A DNA stretch of 45,721 bases from Acrocarpospora catenulata (GTDB lineage: Bacteria > Actinomycetota > Actinomycetes > Streptosporangiales > Streptosporangiaceae). Position 1 is the stretch's first letter. Each line of letters opens with the position of its first letter. Below are positions 1 through 8,209 of this stretch, in pieces. A program made the position numbers and the translations under genes. The notes beneath the pieces are model-generated. The model was given only the letters and a program-made list of their open reading frames with translations, was not told the origin of the DNA and searched no databases. Where the stretch lies: positions 1-45,721 of the forward strand of contig NZ_JAHCST010000072.1 in NCBI RefSeq assembly GCF_018476525.1, read 5' to 3'.

Positions 1-180
1 GCGGGTGGGTGGGAGAAGCACGGTAATGACGATCTCCTGTACGGGAAGTCGTCGGTACCCCCGCCGGAGCACCCGTGCATGAACGCGGAACGACCCACCC
101 CAGCGGTAGCCGGGTCTGACCGAAGGCCGGAACGGGGGGTGGCGGGGGACAAGTACGGCAGTCGTGGCCAGCCTTGGTGC

Positions 181-205
181 GGGGTGGGTTGGTGGGTGGG
201 TGGGG
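181..205 (+). other. G-quadruplex-prone G tract in the cobU leader
   Basis: Five runs of three or four G (181-184, 186-188, 194-196, 198-200, 202-205) are separated mostly by single T residues, on the non-template strand about 40 bases before the cobU start. This matches the usual G3+N1-7 quadruplex pattern. A similar GGGTGGGTGGG tract sits at 3-13 at the window edge. Whether it folds or affects cobU expression is not shown. Confidence 0.45.
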
Positions 206-243
206 TGGCTATTCTGCCGGGGGCGTTGATGGAGGGGGAGCCG

Positions 244-1326
244 ATGAAAGTGGAGTTGGTTGGGACTGGGGGGCCGGCGGGGTGGCCGGAGGTGGGGTGT
301 GGGTGTGCTTCCTGTGGACGGGTGGTTGCGGCGCGTAAGCCGTTTTCGGTGGTTGTTGATGACAATGTGTCGCTTGTGGGGCACAGGCTGAGTCGGCGGG
401 AGGATGGGGACTCGGTTGTGGGGCCGGATGGGGGGAGTCTGCTGTTCGCCAATGGGGGGCCGGGGAGTGAGGATCGGGGGGATCCCTACGACATCGTGTT
501 GATTGATGTGCTGGAGCGGCCGGATCGGCTGGGGGATCTGCGGAGGCGGGGGCTGGTGGGTGAGGGTACCCAGGTGGTCGCGGTCGGGCTTGACCATCGG
601 GTTGCTTCGGAGAGGGAACTTGAACGGCGGTTGGCGTTCTGGGGGGCGGTGGCCGTGCCGGACGGAACTGTCCTGCGGACCGGCGGCGAGCATTCCGGTG
701 ACCGGCATTCAGACGACCGGCATTCAGACGACTGGGCGATCCGGCGCGTTCCGCCAAGGCGGACCCTTCTGCTTGGTGGCTCCCGTTCCGGTAAGTCCGC
801 CGAGGCCGAACTTCGCGTGGCCGCCGAACCTGATGTGACGTACGTCGCCACCGGCCCTTCAAGGGACGACGACCCCGACTGGGCCGCCCGCGTCAAGGCC
901 CACCAGACCCGCCGTCCCGCACATTGGCGGACCCTCGAAACCACCGATCTGGCCACCGTCCTCACCACGGAAACCGGCGTCCTGCTCATCGATGCCATAG
1001 GCACCTGGCTGACCGCCGTCATCGACGCCGCCAACGCCTGGCCACCGAGCACTCCCGACTCCCCCTCCGGATCCTCCGTGGAAGACCACGAAGCCGCCAT
1101 CCAGGCTGTCCGTCGCGAATGCGACGCCCTGATCGATGCCTGGCGCCAGACGACAGCCCGAGCGGTGGTGGCCGTATCCGACGAAGTGGGCCTCGGCCTG
1201 ATCCCCCCGACCCCCGGCGGCCGTCTCTTCCGCGACCTCCTGGGCGACCTCAACCAATCCCTGGCCACGCAGTCCGAAGACGCCGCCCTGGTCGTCACCT
1301 CCCGCGTCATCCCCCTCCCAGCCTGA
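244..1326 (+). CDS. cobU: Adenosylcobinamide kinase / adenosylcobinamide-phosphate guanylyltransferase with degenerate N-terminal domain
   Basis: 360 residues from the ATG at 244, chosen because GGAGGGGGAG (231-240) precedes it; an upstream in-frame extension to 79 has no comparable ribosome site. The C-terminal half is CobU-like: a P-loop GGSRSGKSAEAE near residue 178, and HQTRRPAHW, which holds the His that carries GMP in CobU. It would phosphorylate adenosylcobinamide and add GMP in the cytoplasm, feeding CobS encoded downstream. Residues 1 to about 145 start GTGGPAGWPEVGCGCASC, like the metallo-beta-lactamase-fold N-domain fused to some actinobacterial CobU proteins, but no HxHxDH metal motif is visible, so this part looks degenerate. 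The joint carries three in-frame pentapeptide repeats. The first half is strikingly G-rich on the coding strand and the second half C-rich. Confidence 0.85.
   Translation: MKVELVGTGGPAGWPEVGCGCASCGRVVAARKPFSVVVDDNVSLVGHRLSRREDGDSVVGPDGGSLLFANGGPGSEDRGDPYDIVLIDVLERPDRLGDLRRRGLVGEGTQVVAVGLDHRVASERELERRLAFWGAVAVPDGTVLRTGGEHSGDRHSDDRHSDDWAIRRVPPRRTLLLGGSRSGKSAEAELRVAAEPDVTYVATGPSRDDDPDWAARVKAHQTRRPAHWRTLETTDLATVLTTETGVLLIDAIGTWLTAVIDAANAWPPSTPDSPSGSSVEDHEAAIQAVRRECDALIDAWRQTTARAVVAVSDEVGLGLIPPTPGGRLFRDLLGDLNQSLATQSEDAALVVTSRVIPLPA
691..735 (+). repeat. Three in-frame 15-bp tandem repeats in cobU linker
   Basis: Units at 691-705, 706-720 and 721-735 are versions of CATTCAGACGACCGG; the first is diverged. 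They encode HSGDR, HSDDR and HSDDW at the joint between the N-terminal domain and the CobU domain. Confidence 0.85.
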
Positions 1327-1341
1327 CCCCTCACCGTCTGA

Positions 1342-1401
1342 GGGCTCCGCAAAGCAGGGATCCGCAGAACAGGGATCCGCAGAACAGGGATCCGCAGAAC
1401 A
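1342..1401. repeat. Four 15-bp tandem repeats after cobU
   Basis: Three exact copies of GGGATCCGCAGAACA (1357-1371, 1372-1386, 1387-1401) follow one degenerate copy at 1342-1356. The array begins 16 bases after the cobU stop codon. The period equals that of the unrelated repeat inside cobU. Confidence 0.9.
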
Positions 1402-1547
1402 GAGAGCTGCCCACGACCTTCAACCGCGCATGGCCGCTGAAGGAAACAAACGACTCATTGAAAGCCACACTCACCCCTTCCGGGGCATCTGAACGCTATG
1501 AGCCCAGATGTCACAACGGTAGGGACCGCTGATCAAAACGGGCGACC

Positions 1548-1663
1548 TCCCGACCGGCATCCACAGCTTCAACGCCCGCGCCAGCAGCGCGAAGGAGGCG
1601 ATGTAGCCGATCACCACCAGCACCGACCAGCCCTTGTGCGCGAACCCGTCGTCGGAGACCTCT
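1548..1663 (-). pseudogene. Relic of a small multidrug resistance (SMR/EmrE-family) transporter
   Basis: Minus-strand translation gives VSDDGFAHKGWSVLV followed by VIGYIASFALLARALK and MPVG. This matches the end of helix 1, helix 2 and the start of helix 3 of SMR proteins (pattern SxGFxxxWxxxxxxxGYxxSFxLLxxALKxxPVG). The first helix with its essential Glu and everything after PVG are missing: upstream residues are not hydrophobic and downstream residues do not match. About 38 codons survive. The family match is by pattern only; a chance hydrophobic stretch is the alternative. Confidence 0.5.
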
Positions 1664-1770
1664 GGTCGGTATCCGCCTACTTGCGGCTGCGCTCCCTGCC
1701 TCAGCCCGATGCACGTCCGGGCCTCCAGCCCCTGTCCACCGGCCAGGTCACCGTACGCAATCGTGGGGGA

Positions 1771-2544
1771 ATGCGATTCAGAGGCGTGCTTCAAGAGGTC
1801 TGGGCGGGTTGGCGGCTGGCCGTGGGGTTCTTAAGTGTGTGGCCGGTCCGGGTGGAGCGGGTCGATCGCCGGGTCGCGGGATGGGCCATGGGGTTGGCTC
1901 CCCTGGTCGGGCTGGGGATGGGAGCGCTCGGGGCGGCGGTGTTGGCAGGTGGGCGGGCAACGCTGAACGGCGGTCTGCTGGCCGCCGTGGCGGCACTGGG
2001 GGTGCTGGCGCTGGCCAGCCGGGGATTGCACCTCGACGGGTTGGCGGATCTGGCGGACGGTCTGGGCAGCAGGAAGGAGGCGGCGCGGGCGCTTGAGGTG
2101 ATGCGTCAGTCCGATGTGGGGCCGTTCGGGGTGGTCACCCTGGTGTTCGTGGTGTTGGCGCAGGTGGCGGCGTTGACGGAGTTGGCGGATGACGCCGCGA
2201 TTGTGCTGGTCGCGGCATGCGTCACGGGCCGGCTCGCGGTGACCTGGGCTTGTGTAAAGGGAGTACCGGCGGCCCGGAACGAAGGGCTGGGCGCGCTGGT
2301 GGCCGGTAGTGTGAACACGGCGGGTGCGGTGACCGCGACCGGTATCGCCGTCGGACTGATCGGCATGTCACGGGAAGCGGGCTACCACCTCGTTCTTGCG
2401 GTCTTCGCAGGCCTGGCAGCAGCCTGGGCGATGCGTCGCCACGCCGTACGGCGGCTGGGTGGTATCACTGGAGACGTGCTCGGCGCGCTGGTCGAGACGG
2501 CCACCACCACGGTCCTGGTCACCGCCGCCATACTGCTTACCTGA
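1771..2544 (+). CDS. cobS: Adenosylcobinamide-GDP ribazoletransferase (cobalamin synthase)
   Basis: 257 residues from the ATG at 1771, the usual CobS length. It joins alpha-ribazole (or its phosphate) to adenosylcobinamide-GDP, the last step of the nucleotide-loop pathway, at the inner membrane. The signature GLHLDGLADLADGLGS near residue 88 holds the conserved acidic metal/substrate site, and the protein is a chain of hydrophobic helices. GGGGGA lies directly before the ATG, unusually close for a ribosome site. Together with cobU it forms a partial module; cobT is not in the window. Confidence 0.9.
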   Translation: MRFRGVLQEVWAGWRLAVGFLSVWPVRVERVDRRVAGWAMGLAPLVGLGMGALGAAVLAGGRATLNGGLLAAVAALGVLALASRGLHLDGLADLADGLGSRKEAARALEVMRQSDVGPFGVVTLVFVVLAQVAALTELADDAAIVLVAACVTGRLAVTWACVKGVPAARNEGLGALVAGSVNTAGAVTATGIAVGLIGMSREAGYHLVLAVFAGLAAAWAMRRHAVRRLGGITGDVLGALVETATTTVLVTAAILLT

Positions 2545-2587
2545 TGTTGGACAGCCCTCAGCCGATTGGTAGGACGAACCCTCGTTT

Positions 2588-4114
2588 ATGCGTACCGTGA
2601 AAGCACAGCTAGCATCGGCTCACGTGACCACAGTGCGCGTCAATGCATCTGACCCGGTCTCCATCGAGACCAGTGCTCTCGTTATCGGGATATACGCCTC
2701 CGCCGACGGCCCACACCCCGGCCCGGGAGCGGAGGGCGTCGACCAAGCCCTAAGCGGGCGACTCGGCCCCACCCTGACCGCGATGGGTTTCACCGGCAAG
2801 CCGGAAGAGATCGCGAAGATCCCGACCTTCGGCGCGCTACCCGCGCCCATTGTCGTGGCCGTCGGGCTCGGTGACGCCCCCGAGGGTGACCAACCCCTGG
2901 GGACGGAGGCGCTGCGCCGCGCCGCCGGGGCCGCGTCGCGCGCGCTGGCCGGCACGAACGAGGCCGCCTTCGCCCTGCCCGCCACCACCATCGCCGAGGT
3001 CGAGGCGGTCGCCCTGGGCGCCCTGCTCGGCGCCTACAGCTTCAGCAAGTACCAGACCAACGGTCAGAAGCGCCCCCCGGTGGCCGAGGTGAGCGTGCTG
3101 ACCGCCGCCGAGGGCGCCGAGGCCGCGAGCCTGCGGGCGACCACCCTGGCCGAGGCGGTGAACCTGGTCCGCGACCTGGTGAACACCCCGCCCTCCGACC
3201 TGTGGCCGGCCCGGCTGGCCGAGATCGCCGAGGAGGTCGGCGGCAAGGCGGGCCTGACCGTGGAGGTGCTGGACGAGGTCGCCCTGAAGGAGGCCGGTTA
3301 CGGTGGCATCGTGGGCGTCGGCCAGGGTTCGAGCAACCCGCCGCGCCTGGTCCGCCTGGCCTATACCCACCCGGAGGCCGACCGCAGGATCGCCTTCGTG
3401 GGCAAGGGCATCACCTTCGACTCCGGCGGTCTGTCGCTCAAGCCGGCCGCCTCGATGGACTGGATGAAGTCCGACATGGGCGGCGCGGGCGCCGTACTGG
3501 GCGCGCTGCTGGCGGTGGCCAGGACCGGCCTGAAGGTGAACGCGGTGGGTTACCTCTGCCTGGCCGAGAACATGCCCTCCGGCACCGCGCAGCGCCCCTC
3601 CGACGTGCTGCACACCTACTCGGGCAAGACCGTGGAGGTGCTGGACACCGACGCCGAGGGCCGCCTGGTCCTGATCGACGGCATCGCCCGCGCGACCGAG
3701 GACAACCCGGATCTGATCATCGACGTGGCCACCCTGACCGGCGCGCAGATCGTCGCGCTCGGCTGGCGGACCTGCGGGATCATGTCCAACGACGACGAGT
3801 TGCGGGCCGAGCTGGTGGGCGTGGCGCAGGAGCAGGGTGAGGGCGCCTGGGGCATGCCGCTGCCGGAGGAGCTGCGCAAGGGGCTGGACTCGCCGATCGC
3901 CGACATCGCCAACCTGCACCCGGAGCGCTGGGGCGGCATGCTGGCGGCCGGGATTTTCCTGCGCGAGTTCGTTCCGGAAGGCGTTCGCTGGGCACACGTC
4001 GATATGGCGGGCCCGGCCTTCAACAAGGGCGAACCCCATGGTTACACCCCGAAGGGCGGAACAGGGGCGCTCACCCGGACGTTGTTCGGCATCGCGGAGC
4101 GATACGCACGGTAG
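2588..4114 (+). CDS. pepA: Leucyl aminopeptidase (M17)
   Basis: 508 residues. The C-terminal M17 catalytic domain is complete: GKGITFDSGG supplies Lys273 and Asp278, KSDMGGAG gives Asp296, and DTDAEGRL gives Asp355, Glu357 and Arg359 (most family members have NTDAEGRL, so the first residue is a mild variant). These are the two-metal site and catalytic Lys/Arg. It removes N-terminal residues from peptides in the cytoplasm, probably as a hexamer. The N-terminal macro-like domain (about 1-170) is more diverged. The start is not decided by a strong ribosome site; GTG codons at 2597 and 2624 are alternatives. Confidence 0.93.
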   Translation: MRTVKAQLASAHVTTVRVNASDPVSIETSALVIGIYASADGPHPGPGAEGVDQALSGRLGPTLTAMGFTGKPEEIAKIPTFGALPAPIVVAVGLGDAPEGDQPLGTEALRRAAGAASRALAGTNEAAFALPATTIAEVEAVALGALLGAYSFSKYQTNGQKRPPVAEVSVLTAAEGAEAASLRATTLAEAVNLVRDLVNTPPSDLWPARLAEIAEEVGGKAGLTVEVLDEVALKEAGYGGIVGVGQGSSNPPRLVRLAYTHPEADRRIAFVGKGITFDSGGLSLKPAASMDWMKSDMGGAGAVLGALLAVARTGLKVNAVGYLCLAENMPSGTAQRPSDVLHTYSGKTVEVLDTDAEGRLVLIDGIARATEDNPDLIIDVATLTGAQIVALGWRTCGIMSNDDELRAELVGVAQEQGEGAWGMPLPEELRKGLDSPIADIANLHPERWGGMLAAGIFLREFVPEGVRWAHVDMAGPAFNKGEPHGYTPKGGTGALTRTLFGIAERYAR

Positions 4115-4154
4115 CCCGCGTCTGAACCACGATCTTCAGTGACAAGTGAAAAGA

Positions 4155-4171
4155 TGCCGTTCACAACGGCA
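4155..4171. promoter_or_regulatory. Short perfect hairpin before lpdA
   Basis: TGCCGTT and AACGGCA form a perfect 7-bp inverted repeat with a CAC loop, 25 bases before the lpdA GTG. It may be an operator or a leader hairpin. There is no U-tract, so it is a poor terminator for pepA. Confidence 0.35.
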
Positions 4172-4196
4172 GTGAAATTCATTAGGGAGCTTTCCA

Positions 4197-5576
4197 GTGG
4201 CTGATGGCAGCGGCCCCTTCGACATCGTCGTCCTAGGTGGCGGTAGTGGTGGTTACGCCTGTGCCCTGCGGGCGGCGGAGCTCGGCATGAGCGTGGCCCT
4301 GATCGAGAAGAACAAGGTCGGCGGCACCTGCCTGCACAACGGGTGCATCCCCACCAAGGCCCTGCTGCACGCGGCGGAGCTGGCCGACCAGGCCCGGGAG
4401 GGTGAGGCGTTCGGTGTCAAGACCCGGTTCGACGGGATCGACGTGCCGGGCGTGCTCGCCTACAAGGACAAGGTGATCAGCGGGCTCTGGAAGGGCCTGC
4501 AGGGCCTGATCAAGAGCAAGAAGATCACCACGATTGAGGGCTTCGGCCGGGTCACCGGGCCGAACGAGGTCACCGTGGACGGGCAGGTCATCCAGGGCAG
4601 GAACCTGGTTTTGGCCACCGGGTCGTACGCGAAGTCGCTGCCCGGCCTGGAGATCGACGGCACCAAGGTGATCACCAGTGACCACGCCCTGGTGCTCGAC
4701 CGGGTGCCCAGCTCCGTGGTGGTCCTGGGCGGCGGCGTGATCGGCGTCGAGTTCGCCAGCGTGTGGCGCTCGTTCGGGGCCGAGGTGACCATCGTCGAGG
4801 CGCTGCCGCACCTGCTGCCGCTGGAGGACGAGTCCAACTCCAAGCTGCTGGAGCGCGCCTTCCGGCGCCGGGGCATCAAGTACGAGCTGGGCGCCAGGTT
4901 CGAGAGCGTCAAGACCACCGACACCGGCGTGGTCGTCTCGCTGGCCAACGGCAAGACGCTGGACGCCGAGCTCCTGCTGGTCGCGGTGGGCCGCGGCCCG
5001 GTCTCCGCCGACCTGGGCTTCGAGGCGGCGGGCGTGGCCGTGGAGCGCGGCTTCGTCAAGGTCAACGAGCTCTGCCAGACCTCCGCCCCGGGGGTGTACG
5101 CGGTGGGCGACCTGATCGCGACCCCGCAGCTGGCGCACGTGGGCTTCGCCGAGGGCATCCTGGTGGCCGAGCACATCGCCGGCCTCAACCCGGCGGCGAT
5201 CGACTACGACGGCGTGCCGCGGATCACCTACTCCGAGCCGGAGGTGGCCGCGGTCGGCCTCAGCAGCGCGCAGGCGCGCGAGCGCGGCTACGACGTGGTT
5301 GAGTTGACCTATAACCTGGCCGGCAACGGCCGGAGCAAGATCTTGCAGACCCAGGGCGAGGTCAAGGTCGTGGCCGAGCGGGACGGCCGCGTCCTGGGCG
5401 TGCACATGGTCGGCAGCCGGGTCGGCGAGCTCATCGCGGAGGCCCAGCTGATCTACAACTGGGAGGCGACGGCGGGTGACGTGGCGCAGCTCATCCACCC
5501 GCACCCGACTCAGTCCGAGGCTCTCGGCGAGGCCATGCTCGCGCTGGCCGGCAAGCCGCTGCACGTCCACAACTGA
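4197..5576 (+). CDS. lpdA: Dihydrolipoyl dehydrogenase (E3)
   Basis: 459 residues, GTG start at 4197 with AGGGAG at 4184-4189. FAD site GGGSGG at residues 14-19, redox pair Cys45/Cys50 in GGTCLHNGCIPTK, a central NAD-binding GGGVIGVEF, and the C-terminal dimer-interface dyad His436/Glu441 in HPTQSE. It reoxidises dihydrolipoyl groups of 2-oxoacid dehydrogenase complexes. It is followed after 24 bases by sucB, its partner, and both are probably cotranscribed up to the terminator at 7102-7136. Confidence 0.96.
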   Translation: MADGSGPFDIVVLGGGSGGYACALRAAELGMSVALIEKNKVGGTCLHNGCIPTKALLHAAELADQAREGEAFGVKTRFDGIDVPGVLAYKDKVISGLWKGLQGLIKSKKITTIEGFGRVTGPNEVTVDGQVIQGRNLVLATGSYAKSLPGLEIDGTKVITSDHALVLDRVPSSVVVLGGGVIGVEFASVWRSFGAEVTIVEALPHLLPLEDESNSKLLERAFRRRGIKYELGARFESVKTTDTGVVVSLANGKTLDAELLLVAVGRGPVSADLGFEAAGVAVERGFVKVNELCQTSAPGVYAVGDLIATPQLAHVGFAEGILVAEHIAGLNPAAIDYDGVPRITYSEPEVAAVGLSSAQARERGYDVVELTYNLAGNGRSKILQTQGEVKVVAERDGRVLGVHMVGSRVGELIAEAQLIYNWEATAGDVAQLIHPHPTQSEALGEAMLALAGKPLHVHN

Positions 5577-5600
5577 CCGCCCGCATAGGAAAGACACATC

Positions 5601-7088
5601 ATGCCTGTCTCCGTAACCATGCCCCAGCTCGGCGAGAGCGTGACCGAGGGCACCGTCACCCGATGGCTGAAGAAGGAGGGCGACCACGTCGAGGCCGACG
5701 AGCCACTGCTCGAAGTCTCCACCGACAAGGTCGACACCGAGATCCCGTCGCCGTCCGCGGGGTACCTGACGAAGATCATCGTGGCGGAGGACGAGACGGT
5801 GGAGGTGGGCGCCGAGCTGGCGGTCATCGACTCGGCCGGCGCGGCCCCCGCCGAGGCGCCCGCCCCGGCCGCCCAGCCGCAGCCGCAGCCCGAGCCGGAG
5901 CCCGCCCCGGCCCCGCCGATCTCCTCGATCCCGCAGCCGTCGCCGCAGCCGGCTCCCCAGGCCCCGCCTGCTCCGCCGGCCCCGCCGGCCCCGCAGCCGG
6001 TGTTCCGCCCGCAGACGGTCCCGGTCCCGCAGCAGGCCCCGGCGCCCACGTACACGCCGTCGCCGATCGCGACGACCCCGGCCGCCGAGCCGGCCCCGCT
6101 GCCGTCCACCGGCGAGAGCCCGTACGTGACGCCGCTGGTCCGCAAGCTGGCCGTCGAGCACGGCGTGAACCTGGAGACCCTCTCCGGCACCGGGGTGGGC
6201 GGCAGGATCCGCAAGCAGGACGTCATCGAGGCGGCCCGGGTGCAGCGCGAGCAGGCAGCGGCGGCCGCCGCCGCGGCGCCACCCGCCGTCCAGCAGCCGG
6301 TGAGCCAGCCGGCGCCGCAGGCGGCCGCTCCGGTGGCGGCGCCCGAGCCGGTCCAGGTGGACACCACGCTGCGCGGCAAGACCGAGAAGATGTCCCGCCT
6401 GCGGAAGGTGATCGCCGACCGCATGATGGACTCGCTGCACACCACCGCGCAGCTGACCACGGTGGTCGAGGTCGACGTGACCAAGATCGCCCGGCTCCGC
6501 CAGCGGGCCAAGGCCGCCTTCGAGGCGCGGGAGGGCGTGAAGCTGTCGTTCATGCCGTTCTTCGCGCTCGCCGCGGTGGAGGCGCTGAAGGTGCATCCCA
6601 AGCTGAACGCGGTCATCAACGACCAGACCAACGAGGTCACCTACCACGATGTCGAGAACCTCGGCATCGCGGTGGACACCGAGAAGGGTCTGATCGTGCC
6701 GGTGGTCAAGGGCGCGGGCGACCTGAACATCGCCGGGCTGGCCCGGAAGATCGCCGACCTGGCGGAGCGCACCCGGACCAACAAGATCAGCCCCGACGAT
6801 ATCGCGGGGGGCACCTTCACGCTGACCAACACCGGCAGCCGGGGCGCCCTGTTCGACACGCCGATCCTGAACAAGCCGCAGGTCGGCATGCTCGGCACCG
6901 GCGCGGTGGTGAAGCGCCCGGTCGTGGTGGACACCCCGGAGGGCGAGGTCATCGCGGTCCGTTCGACGGTCTTCCTGGCGCTGACCTACGACCACCGCCT
7001 GGTGGACGGCGCCGACGCCGCGCGGTTCCTCACCACGGTGAAGCGCCGCCTGGAGGAGGGCCTCTTCGAGGGCCAGCTCGGCCTGTAG
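5601..7088 (+). CDS. sucB: Dihydrolipoamide acyltransferase (E2), 2-oxoglutarate dehydrogenase type
   Basis: 495 residues, ATG with AGGAAAG at 5587-5593. Order: one lipoyl domain (about 1-76; lipoyl Lys43 in [11 protein letters not shown]), a Pro/Ala/Gln-rich flexible linker, a peripheral-subunit-binding domain from about 174 ([12 protein letters not shown]), a second Ala/Pro linker, and the catalytic domain ending in DHRLVDG with His465 and Asp469. It transfers acyl groups from lipoamide to CoA in the core of a 2-oxoacid dehydrogenase. Many actinobacterial homologues carry two lipoyl domains; only one is seen here. Assignment to 2-oxoglutarate rather than pyruvate or branched-chain substrates rests on general similarity, not on context. 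Confidence 0.9.
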   Translation: MPVSVTMPQLGESVTEGTVTRWLKKEGDHVEADEPLLEVSTDKVDTEIPSPSAGYLTKIIVAEDETVEVGAELAVIDSAGAAPAEAPAPAAQPQPQPEPEPAPAPPISSIPQPSPQPAPQAPPAPPAPPAPQPVFRPQTVPVPQQAPAPTYTPSPIATTPAAEPAPLPSTGESPYVTPLVRKLAVEHGVNLETLSGTGVGGRIRKQDVIEAARVQREQAAAAAAAAPPAVQQPVSQPAPQAAAPVAAPEPVQVDTTLRGKTEKMSRLRKVIADRMMDSLHTTAQLTTVVEVDVTKIARLRQRAKAAFEAREGVKLSFMPFFALAAVEALKVHPKLNAVINDQTNEVTYHDVENLGIAVDTEKGLIVPVVKGAGDLNIAGLARKIADLAERTRTNKISPDDIAGGTFTLTNTGSRGALFDTPILNKPQVGMLGTGAVVKRPVVVDTPEGEVIAVRSTVFLALTYDHRLVDGADAARFLTTVKRRLEEGLFEGQLGL

Positions 7089-7101
7089 CAGTTCGGCAGC
7101 A

Positions 7102-7136
7102 GAGGAGCCCCCGCCGCACGCCGGCGGGGGCTCCTC
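7102..7136 (+). terminator. Strong terminator after sucB
   Basis: A perfect 15-bp inverted repeat, GAGGAGCCCCCGCCG and its complement, with loop CACGC, starting 13 bases after the sucB stop. It is followed by GCCGTTTC, only a weak U-tract, as is common in high-GC actinomycetes. Confidence 0.85.
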
Positions 7137-7185
7137 GCCGTTTCGGGGGGCATCCTCCCCGGGAGCCGGAGCCGAAGGAACTAGC

Positions 7186-8094
7186 GTGGGTGACATGACG
7201 ATCGTGGTGACGGGTTCCTCGGGTCTGCTCGGCTCGGCTCTGGTGCGGTCGCTCACCGCCGACGACCTCCCGGTCCTCAGGCTGGTACGGCGTGAGCCCA
7301 CCGGCCCCGGTGAGGCCTCCTGGGACCCGGACAGGGGTGTTCTCGACCCGGCGGTGCTGGAGGGCGCCTCGGCCGTGGTGCACCTGGCGGGCGCGGGGAT
7401 CGGCGACCGGCGGTGGTCGGAGTCGTACAAGCGGCAGATCCTGGAGAGCCGGACGCACGGGACCGGCACGCTGGCCGCCACCATCGCCAAGATGACCACG
7501 CCGCCCCCGGTGCTGCTGTCGGCCTCGGCGGTGGGGTTCTACGGCGACACCGGGGACCGCGCCGTGGACGAGAAGGACGCGCAGGGCAAGGGCTTCCTGG
7601 CCGATGTGGTGGCCCAGTGGGAGGGCGCGACCGGCCCGGCCGCCGCTGCGGGGGTGCGGGTGGTCCGGATGCGGTCGGGCGTGGTGCTGAGCAGGTCGGG
7701 CGGGGCGCTGGCCAAGGTGCTGCCGATCTTCCGCCTGGGCATGGGGGCGCCGCTCGGCTCCGGCCGCCAGTACTTCTCCTGGATCTCCCTCCCCGACTGG
7801 GTGGCCGCCGTCCGCTTCCTCCTCACAAGAGACGATATTTCGGGACCGGTGAATCTCACCTCGCCCCAGCCGGTGACCAACGCCGAGTACACCAAGGCCA
7901 TCGGCAGGGCCCTGAAGCGCGCAACCATGCCGATCCCCACCCCGGGCTTCGCCCTCCGCCTGGCTCTGGGCGAGTTCGCCGACGAGGGCGTGCTGATCGG
8001 CCAGCGGGTGCTCCCCCGCGTGCTCCTCGACGCGGGTTTCCCGTTCACCCAGCCCGCCCTGGACGACGCCCTGGCGGCCACCCTCGCCGCCTGA
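7186..8094 (+). CDS. TIGR01777-family (SDR39U1-like) NAD-dependent epimerase
   Basis: 302 residues from GTG 7186 with GAAGGAA at 7174-7180; an internal ATG at 7195 would be 14 bases from that site. The N-terminal TGSSGLLGSALV is the dinucleotide-binding loop of extended short-chain dehydrogenases, and SASAVGFYG, RMRSGVVL and FSWISL are typical of the YfcH/SDR39U1 family, which usually ends with a DUF1731 region. The substrate of this family is not known. It lies just after the lipoyl operon terminator and has its own leader. Confidence 0.85.
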   Translation: MGDMTIVVTGSSGLLGSALVRSLTADDLPVLRLVRREPTGPGEASWDPDRGVLDPAVLEGASAVVHLAGAGIGDRRWSESYKRQILESRTHGTGTLAATIAKMTTPPPVLLSASAVGFYGDTGDRAVDEKDAQGKGFLADVVAQWEGATGPAAAAGVRVVRMRSGVVLSRSGGALAKVLPIFRLGMGAPLGSGRQYFSWISLPDWVAAVRFLLTRDDISGPVNLTSPQPVTNAEYTKAIGRALKRATMPIPTPGFALRLALGEFADEGVLIGQRVLPRVLLDAGFPFTQPALDDALAATLAA

Positions 8095-8209
8095 CCCCAG
8101 GTTGGTGCCCCGGCATTCAGGGGCCTCGGGGCGGGATAGCGGCCCGCGGAGGGCCGGTGGGGTCGTAGGCTTGGGCACTCTTCTTACCTTCTGACGCGGG
8201 GAGTGCACG

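Larger units (their letters stand above)
1327..1770. other. Gene-poor gap between cobU and cobS
   Basis: About 440 bases with no convincing intact gene. It holds the 15-bp repeat array, about 145 bases without visible structure, a transporter relic on the minus strand, and the immediate cobS leader. cobU and cobS are normally close together, so this gap looks like inserted and decayed sequence. Confidence 0.6.

Noticed and set aside
1-243. Cobalamin riboswitch before cobU
   Set aside because: There are GGGAA and CAGCGGT fragments, but the order and spacing do not fit and no B12-box (AGYCAGGAGACCxGCC-like) is found on either strand.
1471-1794. Intact minus-strand gene between cobU and cobS
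   Set aside because: Only a short internal part resembles a transporter; the ends are unrelated and it overlaps the cobS start, so it is listed as a relic.
4233-7499. 1088-codon open frame on the minus strand
   Set aside because: It lies fully antisense to lpdA and sucB, which have intact catalytic motifs; the frame reflects high GC. Its product is an Arg/His/Gly/Leu-rich shadow sequence.
8101-8135. Terminator after the epimerase gene
   Set aside because: GCCCC and GGGGC blocks occur but give only short, competing stems.
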